Positions 38,579 through 47,385 of a DNA stretch of 64,000 bases are shown piece by piece (the stretch's first letter is position 1; each line of letters begins with the position of its first letter). The notes under the pieces were generated by a model. It had not been told where the DNA came from. It did not search any database and saw only the letters and a program-made list of their open reading frames with translations. Location of the stretch: NCBI RefSeq assembly GCF_036825535.1, contig NZ_CP098812.1, positions 2,604,001 to 2,668,000 of the forward strand, given 5' to 3'. This stretch comes from Parasalinivibrio latis (GTDB lineage Bacteria; Pseudomonadota; Gammaproteobacteria; Enterobacterales; Vibrionaceae). Both the position numbers and the translations under genes were made by a program.

Positions 38579-39087
38579 AGTTAATCCACTGCCTTTTCTT
38601 AATTAGAATGGAATTCCTGTTTCCGGAATCCTTTATAGTTTGATACACAAATGTAAAAGTTCTCTTACAGTCGGGTATCAATAATTTCGAAACTAATCCT
38701 GACAGACAGATCTAAAATCTGTCAAATTCACATAACAAATAATCATAAAAAGTAAAATCTAATTCATATCAATACGTTACATGCGCAACCCTGTAACAGA
38801 TCACAATTCATAAAACTGTAAGTCACTGATTTTTGTTATAACAATTAAGGCAACGAAAGAACATAATTCTAACAATCCGTCTTTTTAAGGTGGATTTTTA
38901 GATTAATAATCTAAAATTTATGAAAATTTAGATTCAGAATTTGACTGGGATGACGAGGGGATAAAAAAACAATAGTTCAATTTATTTTCGTGATATGAAT
39001 CACAAAGCTTTTATAATCCATATTCATTTTATGCCGATTATCTCGACTCAAATGTTGGTATAATCTGCTGCCAAATATTAGTAAGTC
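38579..39087. promoter_or_regulatory. Long AT-rich upstream region of the porin gene
   Basis: This 509-bp non-coding stretch separates the porin from dinG. It is very AT-rich, with repeated short A/T motifs such as ATAATCTAAAATTTATGAAA around 38905. That is the character of ToxR-, OmpR- or H-NS-controlled porin promoters in Vibrio. I could not define individual sites, and see no ORF or RNA gene in it. Confidence 0.45.
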
Positions 39088-41163
39088 ATGAACATGCTCC
39101 ATACTGCGACCAAACAAGACATACGTCTCTGCTATAAGAACCTCCAAGACCTGTTGGACGGCTTTGTGCCTAGAAAAGTGCAAAACTACCTTGTTGCAGA
39201 AATTGCAAAAACGCTGGCAGGGGAATACAACAAAAAGCAGCGCATTATGGTGGCAGAAGCTGGCACAGGCACCGGAAAATCAATGGCTTACCTTATGGCA
39301 TCAGTTCCATATGCCTTAAACAACAATAAAAAGGTAGTTATCTCTACTGCGACCGTCGCTTTACAGGAACAACTTCTGAACAAGGATTTACCCCTTTTCC
39401 GCAGGATCTGCCCCAAACCTTTCGACTTTATCCTGGCCAAAGGACGACAGCGATATTGCTGTGCCGAGCGTCTGGCAATAGCCGCAGAAAGTCACCCTGC
39501 CTCTCAGGATGATTTGTTCAGCACCACCAAAGAGAAGTCACCACAAAAGTGGTTTATCTCTTTGTACACGGCATATTCTGACCAGAAGTGGGATGGGGAC
39601 AGGGACAGCTGGCCGGAAACAATCCCGGATGAGATATGGACGCAGATAGTGTCTGACAAGCACTCCTGCCAGCCTGGGATGCCAGCCCACAGGCAGTGCC
39701 CTTTCACCAAAAGCCGACAGGGTCTGGCCAAAGCTGACGTCATTATTGCCAACCACGCACTGTTGATGGCGGATCTTGAGCTTGGTGGCGGTGTCATACT
39801 GCCAGAGCCGGAGCAGTCTATTTATATGATTGATGAGGCGCATCACCTCCCCATCGTTGCCCGGGATTTTTCTGCTGCCTTTTCGAGCCTGACGGGCGCT
39901 GCTAATTGGCTGGAAAAACTCAACAAGGTTTCATCAAAATTCTTGTCGCATACTGATGCAAACCGTTCAGATAAGTTTTACGAAACACTTCAGTCAGCCA
40001 TACAAACCCTGATTCCGGAATTGCGCCACCTGAGTAAACAGCTTCAGGCCATGCCTTTCAGCGAAGATGGAATCTACCGTTTTGAGGATGGCGAGTTGCC
40101 GTCATTTTTGGAAGAACCCTCCCAAAACTGCAAACTTGCCAGCCAAAAAGCACTTTCTTCATTAGGAAAGCTGCATGACCTGATCTCAGAAAAGGTAAAA
40201 AATGGTGAATTGACGTCTAAAACCGCCGACCCAATACTGGCGGAAAGCGGTTTCTTCCTTAGCCGTCTTGAAAACCTGAACAAAGTTTGGCAACTCATGG
40301 CCAAACCTCTTTCTGATAAAGGCGCACCACTTGCAAGATGGCTGGAGCTTCACGACGATAAGGATATTTCTGTCCATGCTTCCCCATTGGAAGTGGGTTG
40401 GCAGTTGGACAACATGATATGGTCGCGGGCAGCAGGTGCAGCCCTGGTCTCTGCCACGATCCGGGCATTGAATAAATTCAGTTATTTCTGCCACCAGGCT
40501 GGGCTTAGGGAAGACGACGGAACCCAGTTCCTGGCCCTTCCTTCACCTTTCGACTATTACGAGCAGGCAGAGCTTGTTGTTCCCGCTATTGGCATAGAGC
40601 CACAGGACAAAGAATTCACTGACAAGCTGCCCGGAATTTTGAAGGACAGTCTCAAAGACCAAACTGCCAGTTTGGTACTGTTCTCTTCTTACTGGCAAAT
40701 GAACCAAGTCGCCCAGAAACTGAAGCCTTGGTGCAAAAAGCACAAAATCAAACTGCTGGTTCAGGGGACAGAGTCCCGTCAGCAGTTGCTGGACAAACAC
40801 CGCAAAGCCAGAAAGAACGGTAAAGCATCGGTACTGTTTGGCACAGGAAGTTTCTCTGAAGGGCTGGATTTACCCGGTGATCTGTTGACCAACCTCATCA
40901 TTACTAAAATCCCCTTTGCCGTACCTACGTCACCGGTTGAAGAGGCACACGCAGAGTATATTGAGAAGCGGGGTGGGAACCCTTTCCTCCAGATTTCAGT
41001 TCCCGAAGCCAGCAGGAAACTCATTCAGTCCGTCGGTCGCCTGCTGAGAAAAGAGACAGACTGTGGCAGAGTGGTGTTACTGGACCGGCGGATCGTTACC
41101 CGCAGATACGGCAAAGCACTTATCGACTCACTGCCGCCATTCCGTCGTAAAATTGAATACTGA
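39088..41163 (+). CDS. dinG: ATP-dependent DNA helicase DinG
   Basis: DinG (691 residues) is an XPD-like SF2 iron-sulphur helicase that unwinds DNA 5' to 3', including R-loops and D-loops. Motif I is AEAGTGTGKSMAYL. The Fe-S cysteines lie in YCCAERL and HSCQPGMPAHRQCPF, followed by ANHALLMADL and the DEAH box IDEAHHLP. Later motifs are ALVSATIRAL, GSFSEGLDLPGD and the motif VI region SVGRLLRKETDCGRV. It is followed by priC on the same strand after 49 bp. Confidence 0.96.
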   Translation: MNMLHTATKQDIRLCYKNLQDLLDGFVPRKVQNYLVAEIAKTLAGEYNKKQRIMVAEAGTGTGKSMAYLMASVPYALNNNKKVVISTATVALQEQLLNKDLPLFRRICPKPFDFILAKGRQRYCCAERLAIAAESHPASQDDLFSTTKEKSPQKWFISLYTAYSDQKWDGDRDSWPETIPDEIWTQIVSDKHSCQPGMPAHRQCPFTKSRQGLAKADVIIANHALLMADLELGGGVILPEPEQSIYMIDEAHHLPIVARDFSAAFSSLTGAANWLEKLNKVSSKFLSHTDANRSDKFYETLQSAIQTLIPELRHLSKQLQAMPFSEDGIYRFEDGELPSFLEEPSQNCKLASQKALSSLGKLHDLISEKVKNGELTSKTADPILAESGFFLSRLENLNKVWQLMAKPLSDKGAPLARWLELHDDKDISVHASPLEVGWQLDNMIWSRAAGAALVSATIRALNKFSYFCHQAGLREDDGTQFLALPSPFDYYEQAELVVPAIGIEPQDKEFTDKLPGILKDSLKDQTASLVLFSSYWQMNQVAQKLKPWCKKHKIKLLVQGTESRQQLLDKHRKARKNGKASVLFGTGSFSEGLDLPGDLLTNLIITKIPFAVPTSPVEEAHAEYIEKRGGNPFLQISVPEASRKLIQSVGRLLRKETDCGRVVLLDRRIVTRRYGKALIDSLPPFRRKIEY

Positions 41164-41212
41164 CCAGTATTGAATACTGACCAATGTCGTCACCTGCTAA
41201 CTGAGAGCCTTT

Positions 41213-41764
41213 ATGGATCTGGCCACACTGAACAATCTGCTGACCGAAATGGCAAAACAGGCAGCTCAAACTGATCGCTCCAGAAAAGAAGGCTGGGAGC
41301 CGCTGTTTGATGAGCAATTGTTTTATTGCCGCTCATCACTGCTGACACCTTATGTTGCCGAAGCGAAGCACAACCTTGAAACGCTCGAGACCGAACAACG
41401 GGAGAACAGGCTGTCCGCAGCCCGCGCCTCCCATTTATGTGAGCGTTTACTTAACCAAGTGACGGCATTGAAACGAGAACAATCAACCGGAAGGTTGCGA
41501 ACAAAATTCAGGAACACCACTTACAGGAAACCCTCTGTCACCGCCCGGCAGCTTTATGAGAACCTGGCCCAGCACCGAGAATGGGAACGTCGCTTGGAAA
41601 ACATGGTCAGGGAAGAGGAACTGCGCCACGCAAACTGCGCCAGTTGGGATGAACAACAGGCTTGCCAGCAAAAAATACTGGCGACTGAATCCCGCCTGCA
41701 ACGCTGCCGTGATGCCATAACCAATATTGAGAAACAGATAGCGAAGAAAGAGCGCTATGGGTAA
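41213..41764 (+). CDS. priC: Primosomal replication protein PriC
   Basis: PriC (183 residues) helps reload DnaB at stalled forks. It is an all-helical, basic protein. The LLTEMAKQAAQTD start, LFDEQLF, the central ETEQRENRLSAARASHLCERLLNQVTAL and the YENLAQHREWERRLENMV block match the PriC family. The gene overlaps the following HDAC-family gene by 8 bp. Confidence 0.88.
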   Translation: MDLATLNNLLTEMAKQAAQTDRSRKEGWEPLFDEQLFYCRSSLLTPYVAEAKHNLETLETEQRENRLSAARASHLCERLLNQVTALKREQSTGRLRTKFRNTTYRKPSVTARQLYENLAQHREWERRLENMVREEELRHANCASWDEQQACQQKILATESRLQRCRDAITNIEKQIAKKERYG

Positions 41765-42689
41765 CCCTCTTCCCCTGATTTACCATCCGATATACTCCGA
41801 CTTCCCATTGCCGGACGGGCACAGGTACCCACTGCAAAAATACCGGATGTTGAAAGAGTACATCGAGTCAGAATCGCAAACACGGCACGCGGTGAAATTT
41901 ATAACGCCTGAGATTCTGGATCCACAGCACCTCAAAAGCATCCACCATGCCCCATATGTTGACGCACTGTTGTCAGGCACCCTTCCGCTGGTCAAGATGC
42001 GCCGGATAGGCTTTCCCTGGAGTGAGGCCCTTATTACTCGGAGCCTGACTTCCCTTGGCGGGACACTGGATACCGTACAGCAGGCGATGGAAAACGGCGT
42101 TGCCGTACACCTTACAGGTGGCTACCACCATTCACATTTCGATTTTGGCAGTGGATTCTGCCTGTTTAATGACCTGATCCTGGCGGCAACGGAAGCATTG
42201 GCTTACCCAGGTGTCGATCGGGTCCTCATTGTAGACTGTGACGTCCACCATGGTGACGGGACCGCAGCGCTTGCCGCAGATAATCCCCGCATAATCACAC
42301 TGTCTATTCACAGTGAGAAAAACTTCCCGTCCCGCAAACCCCCATCAGACATCGATATCGGGTTGCCAAACGGAGCGGACTCGGAAAGCTACCTCCACCA
42401 CTTCTGTCCAATGCTTAAACTGGCACTGGCTCAGTACCAACCTGATTTTGTAGTTTACGATGCCGGTGTCGACATCCACACTGACGATGAACTGGGCTAC
42501 CTCAATGTCTGCTCAGATGGTATCTACGAAAGAGACCGGTTTGTCCTCTCCCAGTGCCGCGAACAGGGTATTCCGGTAGCTGCTGTTATTGGGGGTGGAT
42601 ACCGGACTGAACAAGAGAAACTGGTTCCTTTACATGCCAACCTAATTTCAGCAGCACTGGCGGTGATGCCTTTCGGAGCAAACCAATGA
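41757..42689 (+). CDS. Histone-deacetylase-family amidohydrolase
   Basis: A 310-residue class I/II HDAC-fold zinc enzyme. The tandem catalytic histidines are in LTGGYHHSHF (His124-His125). Zinc ligands are in VDCDVHHGDGTA (Asp162, His164) and VYDAGVDIHTDDELG, with a late GGGYRTE glycine loop. Bacterial members deacetylate small amines such as acetylpolyamines or acetyl-lysine; the substrate here is unknown. It overlaps priC upstream and rsmS downstream, so the three are translationally coupled, although the functional link is not obvious. Confidence 0.88.
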   Translation: MGNPLPLIYHPIYSDFPLPDGHRYPLQKYRMLKEYIESESQTRHAVKFITPEILDPQHLKSIHHAPYVDALLSGTLPLVKMRRIGFPWSEALITRSLTSLGGTLDTVQQAMENGVAVHLTGGYHHSHFDFGSGFCLFNDLILAATEALAYPGVDRVLIVDCDVHHGDGTAALAADNPRIITLSIHSEKNFPSRKPPSDIDIGLPNGADSESYLHHFCPMLKLALAQYQPDFVVYDAGVDIHTDDELGYLNVCSDGIYERDRFVLSQCREQGIPVAAVIGGGYRTEQEKLVPLHANLISAALAVMPFGANQ

Positions 42690-42892
42690 CCAACAAACGA
42701 CCGGACAAAACAATGCCTGACAACACCAATGAGAACCGTGATATCCCATCAATTGAGAATGCACCGGATGACATAAAACTGGCCGTTGACCTGATTTACC
42801 TTATTGAGTCCAATGAAATTGATACTGACACTGCGATTTCTGCACTTCAAATCGTTCTTTCAGACCTCCAAAGGAAAAAAGCCGGGCACTAA
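42686..42892 (+). CDS. rsmS: RsmS/YbaM family small regulator (DUF2496)
   Basis: A 68-residue protein whose core SIENAPDDIKLAVDLIYLIESNEID matches E. coli YbaM and Pectobacterium RsmS, a small regulator of secondary metabolism. E. coli ybaM is also next to priC. The start ATG 42686 overlaps the previous stop (ATGA). ATG 42713 is an in-frame alternative that would better match the 53-residue E. coli protein. Confidence 0.85.
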   Translation: MTNKRPDKTMPDNTNENRDIPSIENAPDDIKLAVDLIYLIESNEIDTDTAISALQIVLSDLQRKKAGH

Positions 42893-43006
42893 CCGGCCCC
42901 CCCTTCCTCCCACTCGCCGGGAATAAACACACAACCACCACACAAAAAAAACCACAATTAAGCACTTTGTCTCAATGAGTGAAACATATCAGTTCATTTA
43001 ATAACC

Positions 43007-43034
43007 AAACACCATTTTTTGTGGTGTTTTATAC
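43007..43034 (+). terminator. Intrinsic terminator downstream of rsmS
   Basis: AAACACCA pairs with TGGTGTTT around a T-rich loop, followed by TTAT. It lies 115 bp beyond rsmS and closes the dinG/priC/HDAC/rsmS block. Confidence 0.75.
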
Positions 43035-43097
43035 CGTAAATATGGTTATCATCCAGTCCAACCTGAAAATAATTGTCAACATTATTATTCACAAAGT

Positions 43098-43250
43098 ATG
43101 ACTATGCAGACACATTCAGGGGGTTTTACGGTGTTTTTGGTCAGGAAGGAATTCTGTAGCCAGGCGCTGTTGACTATTGCAAGGATGCGACAGGGAACGT
43201 GTCAGACAGACACGATAATGAACACTTACCAGGAAAAAGCTTTCGCTTAG
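43098..43250 (+). CDS. Possible 50-residue upstream ORF before the symporter
   Basis: An ATG-to-TAG frame encodes MTMQTHSGGFTVFLVRK and continues to about residue 50, ending 31 bp before the symporter start. There is no good ribosome-binding site and I recognise no family. It may be a leader ORF or chance. The rest of the 390-bp spacer has a terminator at 43007-43034 and a small hairpin CGTGTC / GACACG near 43199-43215. I looked for a glycine riboswitch here and did not see its conserved core. Confidence 0.25.
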   Translation: MTMQTHSGGFTVFLVRKEFCSQALLTIARMRQGTCQTDTIMNTYQEKAFA

Positions 43251-43281
43251 CCTTGTAGTTTAAAATGAGTGTTAGAGTAGC

Positions 43282-44712
43282 ATGACGGAACTAAAAGAAC
43301 TCTTCGTGTCCTTTGTGGACACCGGCAACGGAATCCTTTGGGGATCGGTGCTTGTTTACCTTCTTATCGGCCTTGGCCTTTATTTCACTGTCCGCACCCG
43401 ATTCATCCAATTCCGCCACTTCGGCCATATGTTCAAACTGATGGCAGTCAGCCGCACCGGCGCTGACGGTGGCATATCCTCCTTCCAGGCATTCAGCACC
43501 AGCCTCGCAGCCCGTGTTGGCACCGGTAACATGGCCGGTGTTGCAGTCGCAATCTACCTCGGCGGTCCAGGTGCTGTTTTCTGGATGTGGATGACAGCAC
43601 TGGTTGGTATGGCCACCAGCTTTGTGGAATCCACTCTGGCACAGGTTTACAAAGTCCCTAACAAAGACAACACTTACCGCGGTGGCCCGGCTTACTACAT
43701 TGAACGCGGTCTCGGTCAGCGTTGGCTCGGTATCCTGTTTGCCATCTGCCTGATTGTTGCCTTTGGCCTTGCATTTAACGGCGTGCAGTCCAACTCCATT
43801 GCGGCAGCAATGCACACGGCTTTCGGCATGGACCAGAGCTATGTCGGTATTGCCCTTGTGGTGATTGTTACCCCTATCATCTATGGTGGCATGCGCTCTG
43901 TTGCCCGGGTTGCTGAACTGATTGTCCCGTTTATGGCTATCGGCTACCTGGCTGTTGCCCTGGTGGTGGTTGCCATGAATATCACCGAACTGCCATCAGT
44001 AATTGCAACCATTGTGAAAAGTGCGCTTGGCCTTGAGCAAGCTGCAGGCGGTGCAATGGGTTATGCCGTCGCCCAGGCGATGATGCAAGGTATCAAGCGT
44101 GGTTTGTTCTCAAACGAAGCGGGTATGGGTTCTGCGCCTAACGCTGCAGCAACAGCATCAACCAAGCCAAACCACCCTGCTGCCCAGGGCTATGTCCAGA
44201 TGCTGGGTGTCTTTATCGACACCATAGTTATCTGTACTGCAACGGCGGCAATTATCCTCCTGTCCGGCCATCTTGAATCAGGCAGCGGTCTCAATGGTAT
44301 CGCCCTGACCCAGGCAGCACTGGTCAGCCAGGTAGGTGACTGGGGTGCGGCATTCGTTGCCATCGCCATCCTGTTGTTTGCCTTTACTTCAATTATTGCG
44401 AACTACTCTTACGGCGAATCAAACATCGAATACATCTTCGAAAGTAAAGCCGCCATCAGGTTCTACCGTGTTGCCGTACTGGCGATGGTATATATTGGTG
44501 CTGTGCTGGATCTGCCGGTAGTTTGGAGTTTTGCTGACCTTTCGATGGGTATGATGGCAATTATCAACCTGATCGCCATAGGTCTGCTGTCCGGTGTCGC
44601 CTTTATGGTACTTCGCGACTATGAAGAGCAGCGTAAAGCGGGTAAAGACCCAATCTTTGACCGCACCAAGTTCCCGAAACTGGACAAGCAACTTGATAAG
44701 GATGTGTGGTAA
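43282..44712 (+). CDS. Sodium:alanine/glycine symporter (AGCS family)
   Basis: A 476-residue inner-membrane transporter that brings alanine or glycine in with Na+. It has the AGCS patterns FSTSLAARVGTGNMAGVAVAI near residues 70-90, FWMWMTALVGMATSFVESTLAQVYK, GGPAYYIERGLG, and IKRGLFSNEAGMGSAPNAAATA. About ten membrane segments are visible. It is monocistronic with its own terminator. Confidence 0.94.
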   Translation: MTELKELFVSFVDTGNGILWGSVLVYLLIGLGLYFTVRTRFIQFRHFGHMFKLMAVSRTGADGGISSFQAFSTSLAARVGTGNMAGVAVAIYLGGPGAVFWMWMTALVGMATSFVESTLAQVYKVPNKDNTYRGGPAYYIERGLGQRWLGILFAICLIVAFGLAFNGVQSNSIAAAMHTAFGMDQSYVGIALVVIVTPIIYGGMRSVARVAELIVPFMAIGYLAVALVVVAMNITELPSVIATIVKSALGLEQAAGGAMGYAVAQAMMQGIKRGLFSNEAGMGSAPNAAATASTKPNHPAAQGYVQMLGVFIDTIVICTATAAIILLSGHLESGSGLNGIALTQAALVSQVGDWGAAFVAIAILLFAFTSIIANYSYGESNIEYIFESKAAIRFYRVAVLAMVYIGAVLDLPVVWSFADLSMGMMAIINLIAIGLLSGVAFMVLRDYEEQRKAGKDPIFDRTKFPKLDKQLDKDVW

Positions 44713-44737
44713 CAGCACGCCTTTTGACAAACCAAAT

Positions 44738-44767
44738 CATAACCGGGTCTTCGCACCCGGTTTTTTA
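44738..44767 (+). terminator. Terminator after the AGCS symporter
   Basis: AACCGGGT / ACCCGGTT with a TCTTCGC-type loop, followed by TTTTTT. Confidence 0.92.
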
Positions 44768-44951
44768 TGTTTGCTGTAACCTGAAACTCCCCGGCATGCC
44801 CGCGTCGAGCACTTCTGAAAAGAAAGGGCAAACCTGCCGAAAAACACCCGGCAAGTGTCGGATGTTCTTTTTTTAGGACTTTGCTATAGTCAGGCCAGTT
44901 AATTGTTTACCGGGCTTGCGAGTGCCCGCTTCTGAAGGATATTTACCCCTC

Positions 44952-46145
44952 ATGACAATGTCATCAGCCCCACTTTTTCTGCCAATGAACAACGTCATCC
45001 AGGATTATGCCTGGGGCAGTTTCAACGCACTGGACACCCTGTTCGGCATACCGAATACAGAAGGAAAGCCTCAGGCGGAAATATGGATGGGCGCTCACCC
45101 GAATGGCTGCTCAACAGTCCAATTTGGCAAGGAAGAAATATTGCTGTCCGACTTTATCAATGCCAGCCCGGATACAATATTAGGGGCCAGAACACTGTCT
45201 GAGTTTGGTGAACTCCCTTACCTGTTCAAGGTACTCTCTGCCGAGAAAGCCTTGTCTGTACAGGTTCACCCTAGTAAGTCTCAGGCAGAACAAGGCTTTA
45301 CCCGTGAAAACGAAGCGGGTATCGCCCTGAATGCAGCGAACCGGAACTACAAAGACCCTAACCACAAACCGGAGCTGGTTTTCGCCCTTACTCCCTACCA
45401 AGCAATGAACGGTTTCCGCGAAATCAGCGATATCGTTACACTTTTTGACGCTCTGGATCTCGATATCATTGGCGATATCGTTGAGGCACTCAAAGCCACC
45501 CCAACACCGGAGGGCCTTAAAGCCTTCTTTGGTGCATTGCTGTCGCTGGAAGGTGAAACCAAAGATCTGGCTGTCTCCAGACTGCTCGCCTACGCCACAG
45601 TAAACCAACAGGATCCACTCTTTGCCCTGCTGATGGACCTGTCTGAACAATACCCTGGCGATATCGGCCTGTTTGCACCTCTGATGCTGCACGTTGTTAC
45701 CCTCCAGCCAGGAGAAGCCATGTTCCTGGATGCCTGTACCCCTCACGCCTATATCAAAGGTACCGGTCTTGAAATCATGGCGAACTCGGACAACGTACTG
45801 CGTGCAGGCCTGACACCTAAATACATGGATGTGCCTGAACTGGTCGCCAATACCTTGTTCGAAGCCAAACCAGCAAACAAGGTACTGCTGGCTCCGAACG
45901 AAGACGGCAATGCCAAGCACTTTGCTATCCCCGTTCCGGATTTCAAGTTCAGTGTCTATGAGGGTAATTCGGACATTGATGCAGAAAGTGCTGAAATTCT
46001 GTTCTCTCTGGATGGTGACATTACGCTTATCGGCAATAATGGTGAGACACTGACAGTGGCTATCGGCCAGTCCGCATTTGTACCCGCCACAACCGGGAAA
46101 TACCGTGTTGAAGCAACAGGCCGTTTCGCACGCGCTTACTGCTGA
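44952..46145 (+). CDS. manA: Mannose-6-phosphate isomerase, class I
   Basis: ManA (397 residues) interconverts mannose-6-phosphate and fructose-6-phosphate. The cupin-type zinc site is seen in AEIWMGAHPNG, KVLSAEKALSVQVHPSK, HKPELVFALTPYQAMNGFR and LDACTPHAYIKGTGLEIMANSDNVLRAGLTPKYMD. ATG 44952 is used; a longer GTG-initiated reading from 44916 has no family support. It ends with a strong terminator. Confidence 0.94.
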   Translation: MTMSSAPLFLPMNNVIQDYAWGSFNALDTLFGIPNTEGKPQAEIWMGAHPNGCSTVQFGKEEILLSDFINASPDTILGARTLSEFGELPYLFKVLSAEKALSVQVHPSKSQAEQGFTRENEAGIALNAANRNYKDPNHKPELVFALTPYQAMNGFREISDIVTLFDALDLDIIGDIVEALKATPTPEGLKAFFGALLSLEGETKDLAVSRLLAYATVNQQDPLFALLMDLSEQYPGDIGLFAPLMLHVVTLQPGEAMFLDACTPHAYIKGTGLEIMANSDNVLRAGLTPKYMDVPELVANTLFEAKPANKVLLAPNEDGNAKHFAIPVPDFKFSVYEGNSDIDAESAEILFSLDGDITLIGNNGETLTVAIGQSAFVPATTGKYRVEATGRFARAYC

Positions 46146-46150
46146 TATTA

Positions 46151-46186
46151 AAAAAGGCCCAGTGAATAATCACCGGGCCTTCCCTT
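46151..46186 (+). terminator. Terminator after manA
   Basis: AAGGCCCAGTGA pairs imperfectly (11 of 12) with TCACCGGGCCTT around ATAA, followed by CCCTTTC. Confidence 0.75.
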
Positions 46187-46211
46187 TCAAATCATTTTGC
46201 CTGACCGAGTT

Positions 46212-46288
46212 ATACCAATTGGATTAATTCTCTGGTCTGAGATGATTTCGACCAGTCAGGATGATCAAGGAATTAGTCTGATTGGTAT
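46212..46288. repeat. Palindromic intergenic repeat, copy 2
   Basis: The 77-bp copy starts ATACCAATTGGATT, contains GATGATTTCGACCAGTC, and ends GATTGGTAT. The ends are inverted and match those of the copy at 572-731. It fills the spacer between manA and the DUF4056 gene, and its right end touches that gene's stop codon. Confidence 0.65.
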
Positions 46289-47376
46289 TACTTCAGGTGA
46301 GACTTTTCCAGCTCATCCTGCACTTTGGCGAAGCCTGCCAGTTTCATGAAATCTTCCGGAGTCCAGACATCCTGGTGTTTCAGTCTTGATGGAGCCAGAA
46401 TAAAAGCACTCTCCCTGTCCCCTTTTCGCAGTTCCAACTGAACCCAGCTACTAACCGGTTCACCATTCTCAAGTTTATCTGGCAGGGAAAGACGCATCCC
46501 GTTTTCGGTGCCGTTTGGATAAATATCCAGCGCAAGATGATAGTCACGGTGCAGCAACACCCACTTATCAGGCAAGCGCTTGCTGCTGTCCCACCACTTG
46601 CCGTCCAGCGATGCAATTTTTTGTGATGTTTCATCAGCCGACACTGCATGTAACTTTTCCAATGTAGCTTTCAGTGAAGCATCCATAGATTTACCGAACG
46701 CTTCAACTGATGCATCAGGGTTTTCAGCAAGAATTGCCATCGCCAGCTTTGCGCCCAACATATTTGAGTAAAGGTCTTCCGGTGAGAATGCAGAAGCAAG
46801 CTCTTTGAAACCGCCTACTGACTCCATGCCAAACCACTGGGCAATTTCGTGCCACTGGGCAAGGCGAAAAGCAGTTAAACCGGCAGCATGAATAGCCATA
46901 TTTTCTTTTTCGGCATCGGTAAGCTGTGTTGTTCGCGCTTTTAACACAACAAGCCGGTTTCGAAGTTCTGCCGGCAACTTTATCGTATAGCTGGTACCCA
47001 AGCGATGCCGCATTTCATTGAAAAGGAAGTAGGTAAAATCTGCCGTATCCCGCACATGCGCGGTGTCAATAAACCCACCTTTTTCTGTGTAGATCAGACC
47101 ATTGTGCTCTTCCCCCAGCCCCAACAGGCTGCTGGAAACCCCTTGGGAACCATCGTTATAAATGTGGTTTCCAAGAGATTCCACATCCAGCACATTGCCG
47201 ACGGAGAAAAATGGCACAGGTACGCCGCCAAGCTGTGCTTTCAAGTCTTTTCCAAAGGCGCAACAAGGGCGTACGCCTACCGGTGCATCAGCGAAAGCTA
47301 AACCCGGTGTACCGAGCATCAGACTGCCAAGGAGCAACCAAGCTCCCTGGCTTTTCAATATATTTAGACTCAACAT
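46288..47376 (-). CDS. DUF4056 family exported protein
   Basis: A 362-residue protein with an N-terminal signal (ILKSQGAWLLLGSLMLGTPGLAFA). The mature part has the DUF4056 pattern VRPCCAFGKDLKAQLGGVPVP, GEEHNGLIYTEKGGFIDTAHVRDTADFTYFLFNEM, and HEIAQWFG, including a paired Cys and an HxR..D motif that could bind metal (inference). Function unknown. It lies 9 bp downstream of the Omp85-like gene and is probably in one operon with it and the barrel gene before it. Confidence 0.78.
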   Translation of the reverse strand: MLSLNILKSQGAWLLLGSLMLGTPGLAFADAPVGVRPCCAFGKDLKAQLGGVPVPFFSVGNVLDVESLGNHIYNDGSQGVSSSLLGLGEEHNGLIYTEKGGFIDTAHVRDTADFTYFLFNEMRHRLGTSYTIKLPAELRNRLVVLKARTTQLTDAEKENMAIHAAGLTAFRLAQWHEIAQWFGMESVGGFKELASAFSPEDLYSNMLGAKLAMAILAENPDASVEAFGKSMDASLKATLEKLHAVSADETSQKIASLDGKWWDSSKRLPDKWVLLHRDYHLALDIYPNGTENGMRLSLPDKLENGEPVSSWVQLELRKGDRESAFILAPSRLKHQDVWTPEDFMKLAGFAKVQDELEKSHLK

Positions 47377-47385
47377 TTTCAGGTA

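Noticed and set aside
42893..43281. Glycine riboswitch before the AGCS symporter
   Set aside because: The conserved core of the tandem glycine aptamers could not be found by eye in this leader.
45180..45920. 246-codon open frame opposite manA
   Set aside because: Antisense shadow of manA with unnatural composition.
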